Below, piece after piece: positions 32,331-40,605 of a stretch of DNA of 64,000 bases; position 1 is the first letter of the stretch; each line of letters begins with the position of its first letter. Source of the stretch: JAADHI01 sp964451325 (GTDB lineage: Bacteria > Nitrospirota > Nitrospiria > SBBL01 > JAADHI01). Location of the stretch: positions 11,105 through 75,104 of the forward strand of contig CAYVHO010000015.1 in the NCBI GenBank assembly GCA_964451325.1, in the 5' to 3' direction. A program made the translations under genes and the position numbers. The notes under the pieces are model-generated. The model was not told where the DNA came from, did not search any database, and was given only the letters and a program-made list of their open reading frames with translations.

Positions 32331-34178
32331 TTAAGCGACCGTCTTTTTCTTCGCCGCTCTTTTCCGGTCGTTTTCGTTTAGATGTCTTTTCCTCAAACGA
32401 ATGGATTTTGGGGTGACTTCCAATAATTCGTCTTCGGCCAAAAAGGAGATGGCTTCTTCCAAGGACATTTGTTTTGGAGGGGTCAGGGTCAATGCTTCGT
32501 CGGCTCCGGATGAGCGCATGTTACTGAGCTGTTTTTTCTTGCAGCAGTTGACGACGAGGTCGTTTCCGCGTGAATGCGCTCCAATGACCATGCCTTCATA
32601 GACCTTGTGCCCTGAACCCATGAACAAGGTGCCACGTTCCTGGATGTTGTGCAGCGAAAAGGTGATCGTTTCTCCGGCGCAGAGTGAAATGAGTGCGCCT
32701 TTGGTGCGGGCGGAAATCTTGCCTTTGAAGGGTTGATAGGCAGAAAAAACGTAATTCATGAGTCCTGTGCCACGTGTCATCGTCAAAAAATCAGAACGAT
32801 AGCCGATTAAACCGCGTGAGGGGATTTCAAACTCAAGACGAGTATTGCCCGCGTGGGAGCTGCCCATATTTTGGATTTCACCCTTTCGACGGCCCAGGGA
32901 TTCCATCACTGGACCGATGTAGGCATCATCCACATCCAAGGTCAAATGTTCGATGGGTTCGTGTTTTTTTCCGTCAACGGTTCTATAGATCACTTCTGGA
33001 CGGGAGATGGCAAATTCATAACCTTCCCGTCGCATGGTTTCGATGAGAATAGACAGATGTAGCTCGCCGCGTCCTGAAACTTTGAAGGCGTCTGTCGAGC
33101 CGGTTTCTTCGACCTTGAGCGCCACATTGGCGCGCAGTTCTTTAAAGAGCCGATCTCTGAGTTGGCGACTGGTGACATAATCGCCCTCTAAACCTGCAAA
33201 GGGCGAATTATTCACCATAAAGTTGATCGAAATCGTGGGTTCGCCAATTTCGATGGTCGGCAGGGCAACGGCATGCCCTGGGGCGGCGAGGGTTTCTCCG
33301 ATTTTGGAGGCATCCATGCCCGCGATTCCAATAATTTCACCGGCGCTGGCTTCTTTAATTTCGACCTTTTTCAGTCCTTCATAGCCGATCAGCCGGGTGA
33401 CTTTACCTTTGACAGTGCTGCCGTCTCTCTGTACGAGCGTTAGTTGTTCTCCTGTTTTGATTCGGCCGTTATTGACACGACCCAAGGCGATTTGTCCCAC
33501 AAAGTTGTCGTATTCCAAGGATGAAACGAGCATCTGAAACGGTGCGTCAATGTCTCCCGAGGGCGGAGCGACGTGTTTAAGAATCATATCAAAAAGGGGT
33601 TTTAGATCTGAATCGGGGTCGTCTAATTCGAGCTTTGAAATCCCGCCTTTGGCGGAGGCGTAAATCACGGGGAAATCAAGCTGGTCGCCTTCTTCGTCTA
33701 GTTCCAGAAACAAGTCGGTGACCATGTCAGCCACTTCTAAGGCACGCTCGTCCGGGCGGTCAATTTTATTGATGACCACAATGGGGCGGAGTTTAAGCTC
33801 CAATGCCTTTTTAAGCACAAAGGTGGTTTGTGGCATGGGGCCTTCAAAGGCATCAATGAGTAGCAGGACGCCGTCAACCATTTTAAGGGTTCGTTCCACC
33901 TCACCGGAAAAGTCAGCATGGCCGGGGGTGTCCACAATATTGATTTTATAATCGCCGTAATGAATGGAGGTGTTTTTTGCGAGAATGGTGATGCCGCGTT
34001 CTCGTTCCAGGTCATTTGAGTCCATGACCCGATCAACAATGGTTTCACGGGCGTGAAAGGCTCCGCCCTGTTGCAGCATCTTATCAACCAATGTGGTTTT
34101 CCCGTGATCAACATGGGCGATAATGGCGATATTTCGAATATCTTCTCTCACTTTTGTGTTCGCTTCTGTCGTCATCAT
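32331..34178 (-). CDS. typA: Ribosome-associated GTPase TypA/BipA
   Basis: 615 aa. Translational GTPase with G1 AHVDHGKTTLVD (about residue 20), G2 ERGITI, G3 DTPGHADF, G4 NKIDRP and G5 SAKGG. Then domains II, III and V and the TypA-specific C-terminal domain (RGLIGYRSDFLTMTRGTGLM). BipA helps 50S assembly and stress or cold adaptation in other bacteria. The gene has its own TATAAT promoter. Its last 180 bp also exist as a broken copy at 30098-30277. Convergent with the accessory island and trpA. Confidence 0.97.
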   Translation of the reverse strand: MMTTEANTKVREDIRNIAIIAHVDHGKTTLVDKMLQQGGAFHARETIVDRVMDSNDLERERGITILAKNTSIHYGDYKINIVDTPGHADFSGEVERTLKMVDGVLLLIDAFEGPMPQTTFVLKKALELKLRPIVVINKIDRPDERALEVADMVTDLFLELDEEGDQLDFPVIYASAKGGISKLELDDPDSDLKPLFDMILKHVAPPSGDIDAPFQMLVSSLEYDNFVGQIALGRVNNGRIKTGEQLTLVQRDGSTVKGKVTRLIGYEGLKKVEIKEASAGEIIGIAGMDASKIGETLAAPGHAVALPTIEIGEPTISINFMVNNSPFAGLEGDYVTSRQLRDRLFKELRANVALKVEETGSTDAFKVSGRGELHLSILIETMRREGYEFAISRPEVIYRTVDGKKHEPIEHLTLDVDDAYIGPVMESLGRRKGEIQNMGSSHAGNTRLEFEIPSRGLIGYRSDFLTMTRGTGLMNYVFSAYQPFKGKISARTKGALISLCAGETITFSLHNIQERGTLFMGSGHKVYEGMVIGAHSRGNDLVVNCCKKKQLSNMRSSGADEALTLTPPKQMSLEEAISFLAEDELLEVTPKSIRLRKRHLNENDRKRAAKKKTVA

Positions 34179-34300
34179 ATCTTGTGTGTGCTGGAGACAC
34201 CCTCTCTAATGTATGGTTTTTGCTGATTTTTCCCAAAAAAAAATCCAGGCAGTCTTGGGGGGCAAAAAAAGGACACCCAAAAACTGGATGAATCTCGATC

Positions 34301-34329
34301 ATTATAGCAGTGAGCCCTTTTCAAAACAA
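34301..34329 (-). promoter_or_regulatory. Promoter of typA
   Basis: On the minus strand: TTGTTT (34329-34324), 17-bp spacer, perfect TATAAT (34306-34301). Predicted leader to the ATG at 34178 is about 117 nt. Confidence 0.6.
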
Positions 34330-34361
34330 GCAGATGAATCAAATCTCTCTTTATGGGCGAT

Positions 34362-34389
34362 TTGACAACCGTTTTCCGAGTGATAGACT
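34362..34389 (+). promoter_or_regulatory. Promoter of the histidine kinase gene
   Basis: Perfect TTGACA (34362-34367), 16-bp spacer, TAGACT (34384-34389). Divergent from the typA promoter. Confidence 0.55.
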
Positions 34390-34422
34390 TTTCCAGAGTG
34401 CGTGCATGTGCGCAGATTGCGA

Positions 34423-35586
34423 ATGGTTTCTTTAAGAGCGCCTTCATTGAATAAAAGTGTTAAAAAAAGGCCACTTTCACTGAAAGCCCCCTCGGTATTT
34501 CCCAAGGGTTTTGAGGCGGATTTTCTGGGGCCGGATGCCCCTGCAATTCAAATTTTAAATTCCCTCAATACGGGTGTGATTGTCTGTCATCATTCGGGTG
34601 AGATTTCTTTTGCGAACGCTTATGCTTCCAAAATTTTAAAATGCCCCCAAAAAGATATTACGCAAAGCCGTATGGAGCGTATGCTGCTGCCCATTGAAGA
34701 CATTATTGAGATTGTGCAGAGTAATTCCCAAGAACGGTCGAGACAGGAAAAAAATATTCTGCTGCAAAACGGGGAGGAGGTGACCATTGGTTATCACCTT
34801 TCTGAAGTCACCATCGCTGCCGGGAATAAGGGAGAGCATTCTCAGTTTGTCGTGACGTTTCAAGACATCACAAAGTGGAATGCGCTACACCGAGACCGTG
34901 ACCGCTTGCTTCGAATTGCCACAGTGGGTGATGTGCTGCCGACCATTCTTCATGAATTAAAAAACCCTTTAGCTGCAATTACCACGGCGGTTGAAGTTTT
35001 AATCGAAGAGGTTGAAGAAATTCCGGCCAAAGAAAGCAAGGATTTACTTCAGGCCATTCTCGGTGAAATTCGCCGGATGAAGCTTGTCTTTGAAGGCATC
35101 GGCTCCAGTCATCGAGAACTGAGTAGTTCGATGGAGATGGTTGTGGATGAGGCGATTCGAGAAGCCGTTTCTGTCTTAAAAGCCAAGGCAAAATCGGTGG
35201 GTATTTCACTGTGTTGTGTGGTGGAAAATATGCCGCCCCTTTTTCTGGATACGGCTGTTGTGCGGGCCATTCTTTTTAACTTACTCAGCAATGCCATTGA
35301 TGCCTGTCGTTCGGGGGATGAAATTACTGTGAAGGCCGAATTGAAGGACGATCCCCGGTGTTTTGAGCTTGTTGTCAAAGATACGGGATGTGGTATGCCT
35401 GAATCAGTTCAGGCACACTGTACCGAGCTTTTTAAGACCACAAAACCCAATGGCAGTGGAATCGGCTTGAGTCTCTGTCAAAACACGGTCGCGGCTGCCG
35501 GAGGAGTGCTACACATCGTATCTAAGGTGAATCGGGGGACGTGCATCACGGTTACAGTCCCGCTTGATGGCGAGGCGCGTAATTAA
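34423..35586 (+). CDS. PAS-containing sensor histidine kinase
   Basis: About 387 aa from ATG 34423; the frame opens at GTG 34402, which would be only a few nt after the predicted transcription start, so the ATG is preferred. No TM segments: cytosolic. A PAS domain (about 40-160; NTGVIVCHHSGEISFANAYA) is followed by a HisKA-type phosphoacceptor (His in TILHELKNPLAAIT, about 190) and HATPase_c with NLLSNAIDA, DTGCGMP and GSGIGLSL. It starts a probable two-gene unit with the REC-DUF4388 gene 34 bp downstream, so it most likely phosphorylates that receiver. The input is unknown. Confidence 0.9.
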   Translation: MVSLRAPSLNKSVKKRPLSLKAPSVFPKGFEADFLGPDAPAIQILNSLNTGVIVCHHSGEISFANAYASKILKCPQKDITQSRMERMLLPIEDIIEIVQSNSQERSRQEKNILLQNGEEVTIGYHLSEVTIAAGNKGEHSQFVVTFQDITKWNALHRDRDRLLRIATVGDVLPTILHELKNPLAAITTAVEVLIEEVEEIPAKESKDLLQAILGEIRRMKLVFEGIGSSHRELSSSMEMVVDEAIREAVSVLKAKAKSVGISLCCVVENMPPLFLDTAVVRAILFNLLSNAIDACRSGDEITVKAELKDDPRCFELVVKDTGCGMPESVQAHCTELFKTTKPNGSGIGLSLCQNTVAAAGGVLHIVSKVNRGTCITVTVPLDGEARN

Positions 35587-35620
35587 AAAAGTTTCCCCCG
35601 TAACACGAAAGGATAATGTG

Positions 35621-36427
35621 ATGGCGCGGGTTTTAATTGTAGAAGATGAAGAAATGCTGCGAACGACGATGGTGCGTGGTATTTCAAAACTTCCCAATAT
35701 CGAAGTATTAGATGCGGGCACCTTAGAAGAAGCCCTGCGTGAAATTGATGCAGAGCCACCACAAATGATTCTTTCCGATCTTAATTTGCCAGGGCGTTCC
35801 GGGGTTGAGTTACTGGGAGAATTAGAAAAACGTAAAATCCATATCCCCGTGGTTTACATTACCGCTTTTTTAAATACCTTCAAAACCATGATTCCGATGC
35901 ACAAAAACGTCAAGGTGCTTGAAAAGCCCATTGGATTGAATGAGCTTAGAAGCATCGTACTTGAACACATAGAAAAGAAAGCTGTAGAGGCCGAGCCCGC
36001 ACCTTTTGGTGTGCCGGATTATCTTCAGCTTGCAGGTATGGGGCGCTATTCCGTTTCCATTACCGTGCAAAAAAAGGGCGTGAGTGTTGGAAGTATAATT
36101 GTCGTTTCGGGTGAGATTTGGTCTGCACGTTATGAATCGCAAGGCGGGGATGAGGAAGAAGAAGGAAAAGCGATCTTTCGCAACATTGCTTTTTTACCTG
36201 GGGTTCATGTGGCTTGTCAGGCGCTTGTGGGGGACCCTGGTGTGCGGAACATTCATGATGGCTGGGAAAGCCTATTGATGGATGCTGCCCGTGAAGCCGA
36301 CGAAAGTAATCTGCCCGAGCATGAAAAAGGATCGACTCCCCATTCAGACCCACAAGACCCCCTGGAAGAAGGAAAAATTGACGAAGACCTGGATGCCATT
36401 TTTGCGGAAGATGGATCGGAGGGCTAG
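35621..36427 (+). CDS. Response regulator with REC and C-terminal DUF4388-like domain
   Basis: 268 aa from ATG 35621 with AAGGA 8 nt before. REC domain (about 1-120): acidic pair VEDEE, phospho-Asp in MILSDLNLPGRSG, Thr in VVYITAF and Lys in VLEKPIG. After a linker comes a domain resembling DUF4388 (about 135-230; DYLQLAGMGRYSVSITVQKKG, SGEIWSARYESQ), which in other proteins is linked to surface motility and gliding regulation. The acidic C-terminal tail is disordered. No DNA-binding domain, so output is by protein contact. It overlaps the pentapeptide gene's end by 4 bp, convergent. Confidence 0.85.
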   Translation: MARVLIVEDEEMLRTTMVRGISKLPNIEVLDAGTLEEALREIDAEPPQMILSDLNLPGRSGVELLGELEKRKIHIPVVYITAFLNTFKTMIPMHKNVKVLEKPIGLNELRSIVLEHIEKKAVEAEPAPFGVPDYLQLAGMGRYSVSITVQKKGVSVGSIIVVSGEIWSARYESQGGDEEEEGKAIFRNIAFLPGVHVACQALVGDPGVRNIHDGWESLLMDAAREADESNLPEHEKGSTPHSDPQDPLEEGKIDEDLDAIFAEDGSEG

Positions 36428-37401
36428 GAGCCCAACTTATCCTGCTGGTTGTCGGGGACTTTTTTTTTGAATGGCAGTGTCGTATTGTGATCCATTTGCA
36501 CCTCGACCAACTGATTTTCTTTCAAGCCGATCACCTTACTTAAATCTGCATAACGTAGATCTGTGCCATCAAGCTTTGCATCTGTCAAATCGGCACCATC
36601 AAGGCGTGCGCCACTGAGTGTCGCGCCGCTTAAGTCGGCTTTTTGCAAATTTACCTTTCTGAAATCGGCAGCGCTGAGGCTGACACCCATTAAGTGGGCG
36701 TGACTTAAGTCTGCACCTTGCAGGTCGGCGTAAAAAAAGTTGACCCCACGTAAGTCAGCACGTTTAAGGAAAGCGTCTCTCAAATCAGTATTGCTAAGAT
36801 CGGCCTTAAAGAGTTTTGCATCGCTTAGGATTGCGCCTCGGAGTTTTGCTTCGCGTAGATCGGTCTCGCTTAAGTCAGTGAAATCGAGTTGTGTGTAGGT
36901 GAGGGTTGCACCTTTTAAAGTTGCCCCTGTGAGTTTTGCGTGAATGAGGTTTGTTTTGTGTAAGTTTGTCCCGTTTAAATTAGCCTGATTGAGATTGGCA
37001 AAGCTGAGGTCAGTATTTTTGCCACTGAGATTCAAGTTCGAAAGATCCAGTTTGGAAAGGTCTTTTTTAAACGCACTGAGCACCTGAATGAGACTTCTCT
37101 TGTTTTCTGTATGAATGTTTTCGGGGCGCAGGAAAAGTTCAAAAAGGTTTTGCGGGAGTAAAAAATTGGGTTTTTTCGGAGGAAAATGTGCCCTTGCAGA
37201 TGCGATGTGTTTTTCGGGATCGTCAGGGTTTCGGTCTTCAAGTGTTTCAAAAATCGCCATCGATTTTTTTGAAAATGTATTTGTTTTCTCCTCGTAATGT
37301 TGGGATGCAAAAGCGACAAGCAGGAAGTAGGCAAGCAGTGATGCGGAGAGGCCGTGTTTTGTTTTGCGTAAATGGATTTTGGGTTTAAATACGTTCATCA
37401 T
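36424..37401 (-). CDS. Membrane-anchored pentapeptide-repeat protein
   Basis: 325 aa. N-terminal TM helix (about 17-33; HGLSASLLAYFLLVAFAS) then about 25 pentapeptide A(D/N)LXX units (about 110-290; LSFANLNQANLNGTNL, LDFTDLSETDLREAKL, DLSGATLSGARLDGADLTD) forming a right-handed beta helix. Cytosolic or periplasmic face is not certain from the sequence. Pentapeptide proteins include gyrase-protecting Qnr/MfpA, but membrane-anchored ones like this mostly have unknown, often scaffold-like roles. It ends 4 bp into the REC gene on the other strand and starts 9 bp after the 121-aa zinc-ribbon protein. Confidence 0.88.
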   Translation of the reverse strand: MMNVFKPKIHLRKTKHGLSASLLAYFLLVAFASQHYEEKTNTFSKKSMAIFETLEDRNPDDPEKHIASARAHFPPKKPNFLLPQNLFELFLRPENIHTENKRSLIQVLSAFKKDLSKLDLSNLNLSGKNTDLSFANLNQANLNGTNLHKTNLIHAKLTGATLKGATLTYTQLDFTDLSETDLREAKLRGAILSDAKLFKADLSNTDLRDAFLKRADLRGVNFFYADLQGADLSHAHLMGVSLSAADFRKVNLQKADLSGATLSGARLDGADLTDAKLDGTDLRYADLSKVIGLKENQLVEVQMDHNTTLPFKKKVPDNQQDKLGS

Positions 37402-37410
37402 TGAAGACGT

Positions 37411-37776
37411 TTATGATCGTCGTAGAAATTTGGGTGTTTTGAGCATCACCCGTTCTTTGCAATGCGGACAGCGCAGTAAGCCCCGATTAAAGAGGATGTG
37501 AAATTTTTTGCCGCAGCGGCCACAATGGCTGGGGATGGTGGCACGGTGGATGAGCATATAAAAAAAGGCAAATTGTGGTGCAAGAAAGAGCACGGCCCAT
37601 TCCTTAAAAATGAGGGCAGGTAGGACAAACGGCACAGAGAGTGCTAAAAAAATAAAGAGGTCGTAATGTTTGTCTTTAGCACTTTCATCGAGCTTAAAAA
37701 AGAAACGCCGGATGTAAACAAAGAGCGCGGCGATGATTACGATGAAGATGCTGTATTTTAAGAACGGGTTTTGCAT
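37411..37776 (-). CDS. Small membrane protein with C-terminal zinc ribbon
   Basis: 121 aa. Three hydrophobic segments (about 8-22, 42-60, 63-77) then a cytosolic zinc ribbon: CGRCGK (about 84-89) and CPHC (about 103-106). Basic C-terminal tail (KTPKFLRRS). Unknown function; probably one transcript with the pentapeptide gene 9 bp downstream. Confidence 0.75.
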   Translation of the reverse strand: MQNPFLKYSIFIVIIAALFVYIRRFFFKLDESAKDKHYDLFIFLALSVPFVLPALIFKEWAVLFLAPQFAFFYMLIHRATIPSHCGRCGKKFHILFNRGLLRCPHCKERVMLKTPKFLRRS

Positions 37777-37993
37777 ATTCTTTGAAGTTTTTTCCCTTAT
37801 GGGAGGATGAAATCGTGGGGTTCAGCATACATTGGCCTAATCCATTTTGCCAAGCTCAAATGATCTGCCCTTATTCATTCGAGATGCTCCTTAAAATTCT
37901 TGGTCTAAAGTGTGAGATTTGTTCGTGTGTTCAATTTATTTTTGACTGGGGTATTTCCCTAAAACCGAGAATGAGGGGCTAAAAGAGGATAAA

Positions 37994-38446
37994 ATGCCGA
38001 ATATAAGGATTCAATTGGCACTGGAAAACAATGTCGCTGAACTATTACCACTTGTCCGTGCTTACCACACATTTGAGGGGTTTAATCTTTCGGAAAAAGT
38101 CCGAGAAGAGGCTGTAAGAAAACTGCTCTGTGATCGATCTCTTGGTGGGATATGGCTGATATACAATGGGCTCGAGCTGGTCGGCTATATTACCCTGTGT
38201 GTCGGATTCAGTCTTGAATTTGCTGGTTTGGATGGATTTGTAGATGAATTTTATATCCATCCGCCGTTTCGTGGAAAAGGTATGGGGACGAAAGTCCTGG
38301 TGCTCATTAAAGCAGAAGCAAAAAAAATGAACATACAGGCGCTACATTTAGAAGTGGCGCGTAAAAATGTCCAAGCGCAAGCGCTCTATGCTAAGGCTGA
38401 CTTTAAAACAAGAGAGAAATATGTGCTGATGTCAGTCAATTTATAA
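37994..38446 (+). CDS. GNAT-family N-acetyltransferase
   Basis: 150 aa. Acetyl-CoA motif PPFRGKGMGTKVLVLIKAEA (about 88-107), preceded by DGFVDEFYIHP (beta4) and followed by LHLEVARKNVQAQALYAKADF. AGAGGA lies 5 nt before the ATG. The substrate cannot be predicted. Alone on its strand between the membrane gene and htpG. Confidence 0.9.
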   Translation: MPNIRIQLALENNVAELLPLVRAYHTFEGFNLSEKVREEAVRKLLCDRSLGGIWLIYNGLELVGYITLCVGFSLEFAGLDGFVDEFYIHPPFRGKGMGTKVLVLIKAEAKKMNIQALHLEVARKNVQAQALYAKADFKTREKYVLMSVNL

Positions 38447-38528
38447 AAGGGGTGTCATATGGGGGGCTTGAAAATCTGCACACCCCGTATTATTTCTTGG
38501 AGAGGTCTTTTGTAAGTCTTCCCATATC

Positions 38529-38558
38529 TTGTCAATGAAGGGGCTGATCGACTATGCT
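38529..38558 (+). promoter_or_regulatory. Promoter of htpG
   Basis: TTGTCA (38529-38534), 18-bp spacer, TATGCT (38553-38558); leader to ATG 38614 about 50 nt with AAGGAG upstream of the ATG. A heat-shock-like CTTGAAA..CCCCGTAT at 38467-38490 was checked and has too short a spacer. Confidence 0.45.
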
Positions 38559-38613
38559 AAGCCCACTTTTGAAGGCTTTTAGTTTAAAAACATGAAATAA
38601 GGAGAACCATTAA

Positions 38614-40470
38614 ATGAGCCCGGAAACCAGCACGAAAGAGACATTTGAATATAAAGCGGAAATGAATCAGCTTTTGAATTTAATCGTTCATTCGCTCTAT
38701 ACCCACCCTGAGATCTTTTTACGCGAGCTCATTTCAAATGCCTCCGATGCCTCAAACAAGGTACGTCACTTGGAAATCACCGATGAATCCATCTTAGATC
38801 GCCACAAAGAATTAACGATCAAAATCGAAGTGGATGAAAAAGCAGAAACCTTTTCAATTGAAGACGCAGGCATCGGCATGTCCCGCGATGACTTGATTGA
38901 AAATATCGGCACCATTGCCTCTTCCGGTACCTTAAAGTTTTTAGAAAAAATGAAAACAGATAAAGATAAAGTCGGTGATCTCATCGGCCAATTTGGTGTG
39001 GGTTTTTATGCGTCTTACATGGTGACCGATGAAATCACCATTGAAACACGTCATGCCGATAAAGATTCCGTGGGGCTGCGATGGACTTCCTCCGGCCAGG
39101 GCGGTTACAGCATCGAAGAAATTGATCGGAAAGAACGTGGCACAAAAATCTCTTTTAAGTTAAAAGATGAATTTAAGGATTTTTCAAAAGAATACAAAAT
39201 TAAAGAAACCATCAAGAAATATTCTAATTTCGCAGTCTTCCCCATTTTTGTCGGCAAAGAGAAAGTCAACACCATTGAGGCCCTTTGGACCAAAAAGAAA
39301 AAGGATCTAAAGGACGAAGAGCTCAACGAATTTTACAAATTTGTCGCAAATGACTGGGAAGATCCCCTGGCGCACTTGCAGCTTTCCCTTGAAGGCGTGG
39401 GTTCGACCTTTAAAGCCCTGCTCTTTATTCCGCAAAAAGATTCTTTTGATTTAATGCGCACACAGGAGCATAAAACCGTACAGCTTTACGCGAACAAAAT
39501 AATGATTGTAGAAGACTGCAAAGAACTCTTGCCGGAATATCTTCATTTTATCCGTGGTGTGGTCGATACCGCCGATTTGCCGCTCAATGTCTCGCGGGAA
39601 ATGGTGCAGGCCTCGCCCGTCATGCAAAAGATCAAAACCACGATCACCACAAAAGTCTTACAGTGGCTTGATAAAATGGCGAAAAAAGACACGGAAAAAT
39701 ACGACAAATTTTACAAGACTTTTGGCAAGCTTTTTAAATACGGCATCAACAGCGATTTTACCAATAAAGACAAGGTGATCGACCTGCTTCGTTTTGAAAC
39801 CTCGACGCAGGATGAAAAGACATCTTCGTCCTTCAAAGACTACGTGGGTCGTATGAAAGAAGACCAGAAAGAGATTTATTACATCACAGGTGAAAGCCGC
39901 GCTCAGGTTGAAAACAACCCCAATATGGAATATTTCAAAAAACACGAAACAGAGGTCTTGTTTTTAATTGACCCGGTGGATGCGTTTATTATCCCCTCCA
40001 TTCCAGAATATGACGGGAAAAAAATCAAAGCCATCGACAAAGGCGATATTGATTTAAAAGAAGACGAAAAATCGAAAGATACTGAAAAAAATACCCTTTC
40101 AGGGGCCTTGATTGATCTTTTTAAAGAAACGCTCAAAGAGCAGGCGCAGGATGTGAAGATTTCTAAACGTCTCGTCGATTCTGCGGTCACTCTGGTGGCA
40201 ACGGCGGACGGTGCGGACAAACACACCGAACAGCTTATGAAAATGATGGGACAGGACGTGCCCAAATCCAAACGCATCCTGGAAGTCAACGCCGAACATC
40301 CCGTCATCCGGAATCTCTCAAAACGCTACATCGCAAACGACAAAGACCCCATGCTGGAAAAGTGCATCGTACAGCTTTTTCAAAGTGCGCAGTTGATTGA
40401 CGACGAACTCACCTCCAAAAGTGAATACGTCAAACGCATGATGGAAATCATGGAAGAGGCCACGCAGTAG
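38614..40470 (+). CDS. htpG: Chaperone HtpG (Hsp90)
   Basis: 618 aa. GHKL N-terminal ATPase: FLRELISNASDASNKVRH, the Bergerat Asp in DAGIGMSRDDLIENIGTIA and GQFGVGFYASYMV. Middle domain and Hsp90 C-terminal dimer domain follow (RGVVDTADLPLNVSREM, LEVNAEHPVI). Complete and of normal length. Followed by a strong terminator, so a single-gene unit. Confidence 0.98.
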   Translation: MSPETSTKETFEYKAEMNQLLNLIVHSLYTHPEIFLRELISNASDASNKVRHLEITDESILDRHKELTIKIEVDEKAETFSIEDAGIGMSRDDLIENIGTIASSGTLKFLEKMKTDKDKVGDLIGQFGVGFYASYMVTDEITIETRHADKDSVGLRWTSSGQGGYSIEEIDRKERGTKISFKLKDEFKDFSKEYKIKETIKKYSNFAVFPIFVGKEKVNTIEALWTKKKKDLKDEELNEFYKFVANDWEDPLAHLQLSLEGVGSTFKALLFIPQKDSFDLMRTQEHKTVQLYANKIMIVEDCKELLPEYLHFIRGVVDTADLPLNVSREMVQASPVMQKIKTTITTKVLQWLDKMAKKDTEKYDKFYKTFGKLFKYGINSDFTNKDKVIDLLRFETSTQDEKTSSSFKDYVGRMKEDQKEIYYITGESRAQVENNPNMEYFKKHETEVLFLIDPVDAFIIPSIPEYDGKKIKAIDKGDIDLKEDEKSKDTEKNTLSGALIDLFKETLKEQAQDVKISKRLVDSAVTLVATADGADKHTEQLMKMMGQDVPKSKRILEVNAEHPVIRNLSKRYIANDKDPMLEKCIVQLFQSAQLIDDELTSKSEYVKRMMEIMEEATQ

Positions 40471-40492
40471 GGGAGAACCTTTTCTTTTTTTG

Positions 40493-40546
40493 AGGGCTTT
40501 CCAGGGGGCTGCGGTAAAACGTGGTTCTTTTGGAAAGCCCTTTTTT
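40493..40546 (+). terminator. Terminator of htpG
   Basis: AGGGCTTTCCA (40493-40503) pairs perfectly with TGGAAAGCCCT (40531-40541), followed by TTTTT. The run of T on the other side (40481-40490) could make it work in both directions. Confidence 0.8.
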
Positions 40547-40571
40547 GCTTGCTCTTTTCTTTTATCTCGTC

Positions 40572-40596
40572 TAATTTAACATTAAATATTAAATTA
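40572..40596 (+). promoter_or_regulatory. AT-rich inverted repeat upstream of the DUF4143 ATPase gene
   Basis: TAATTTAA (40572-40579) and TTAAATTA (40589-40596) form a perfect 8-bp inverted repeat ending 9 bp before the GTG start. It could be an operator or a part of the promoter; no clear -35/-10 pair is seen. Confidence 0.35.
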
Positions 40597-40605
40597 GGTT
40601 GTTTT

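Noticed and set aside
37782..37982. A 66-aa plus-strand frame before the GNAT gene
   Set aside because: Lacks a ribosome site and its content looks like translated intergenic DNA.
38467..38490. Heat-shock (sigma32-like) promoter upstream of htpG, CTTGAAA and CCCCGTAT
   Set aside because: The spacer is only about 9-10 bp, several bp shorter than the usual range.
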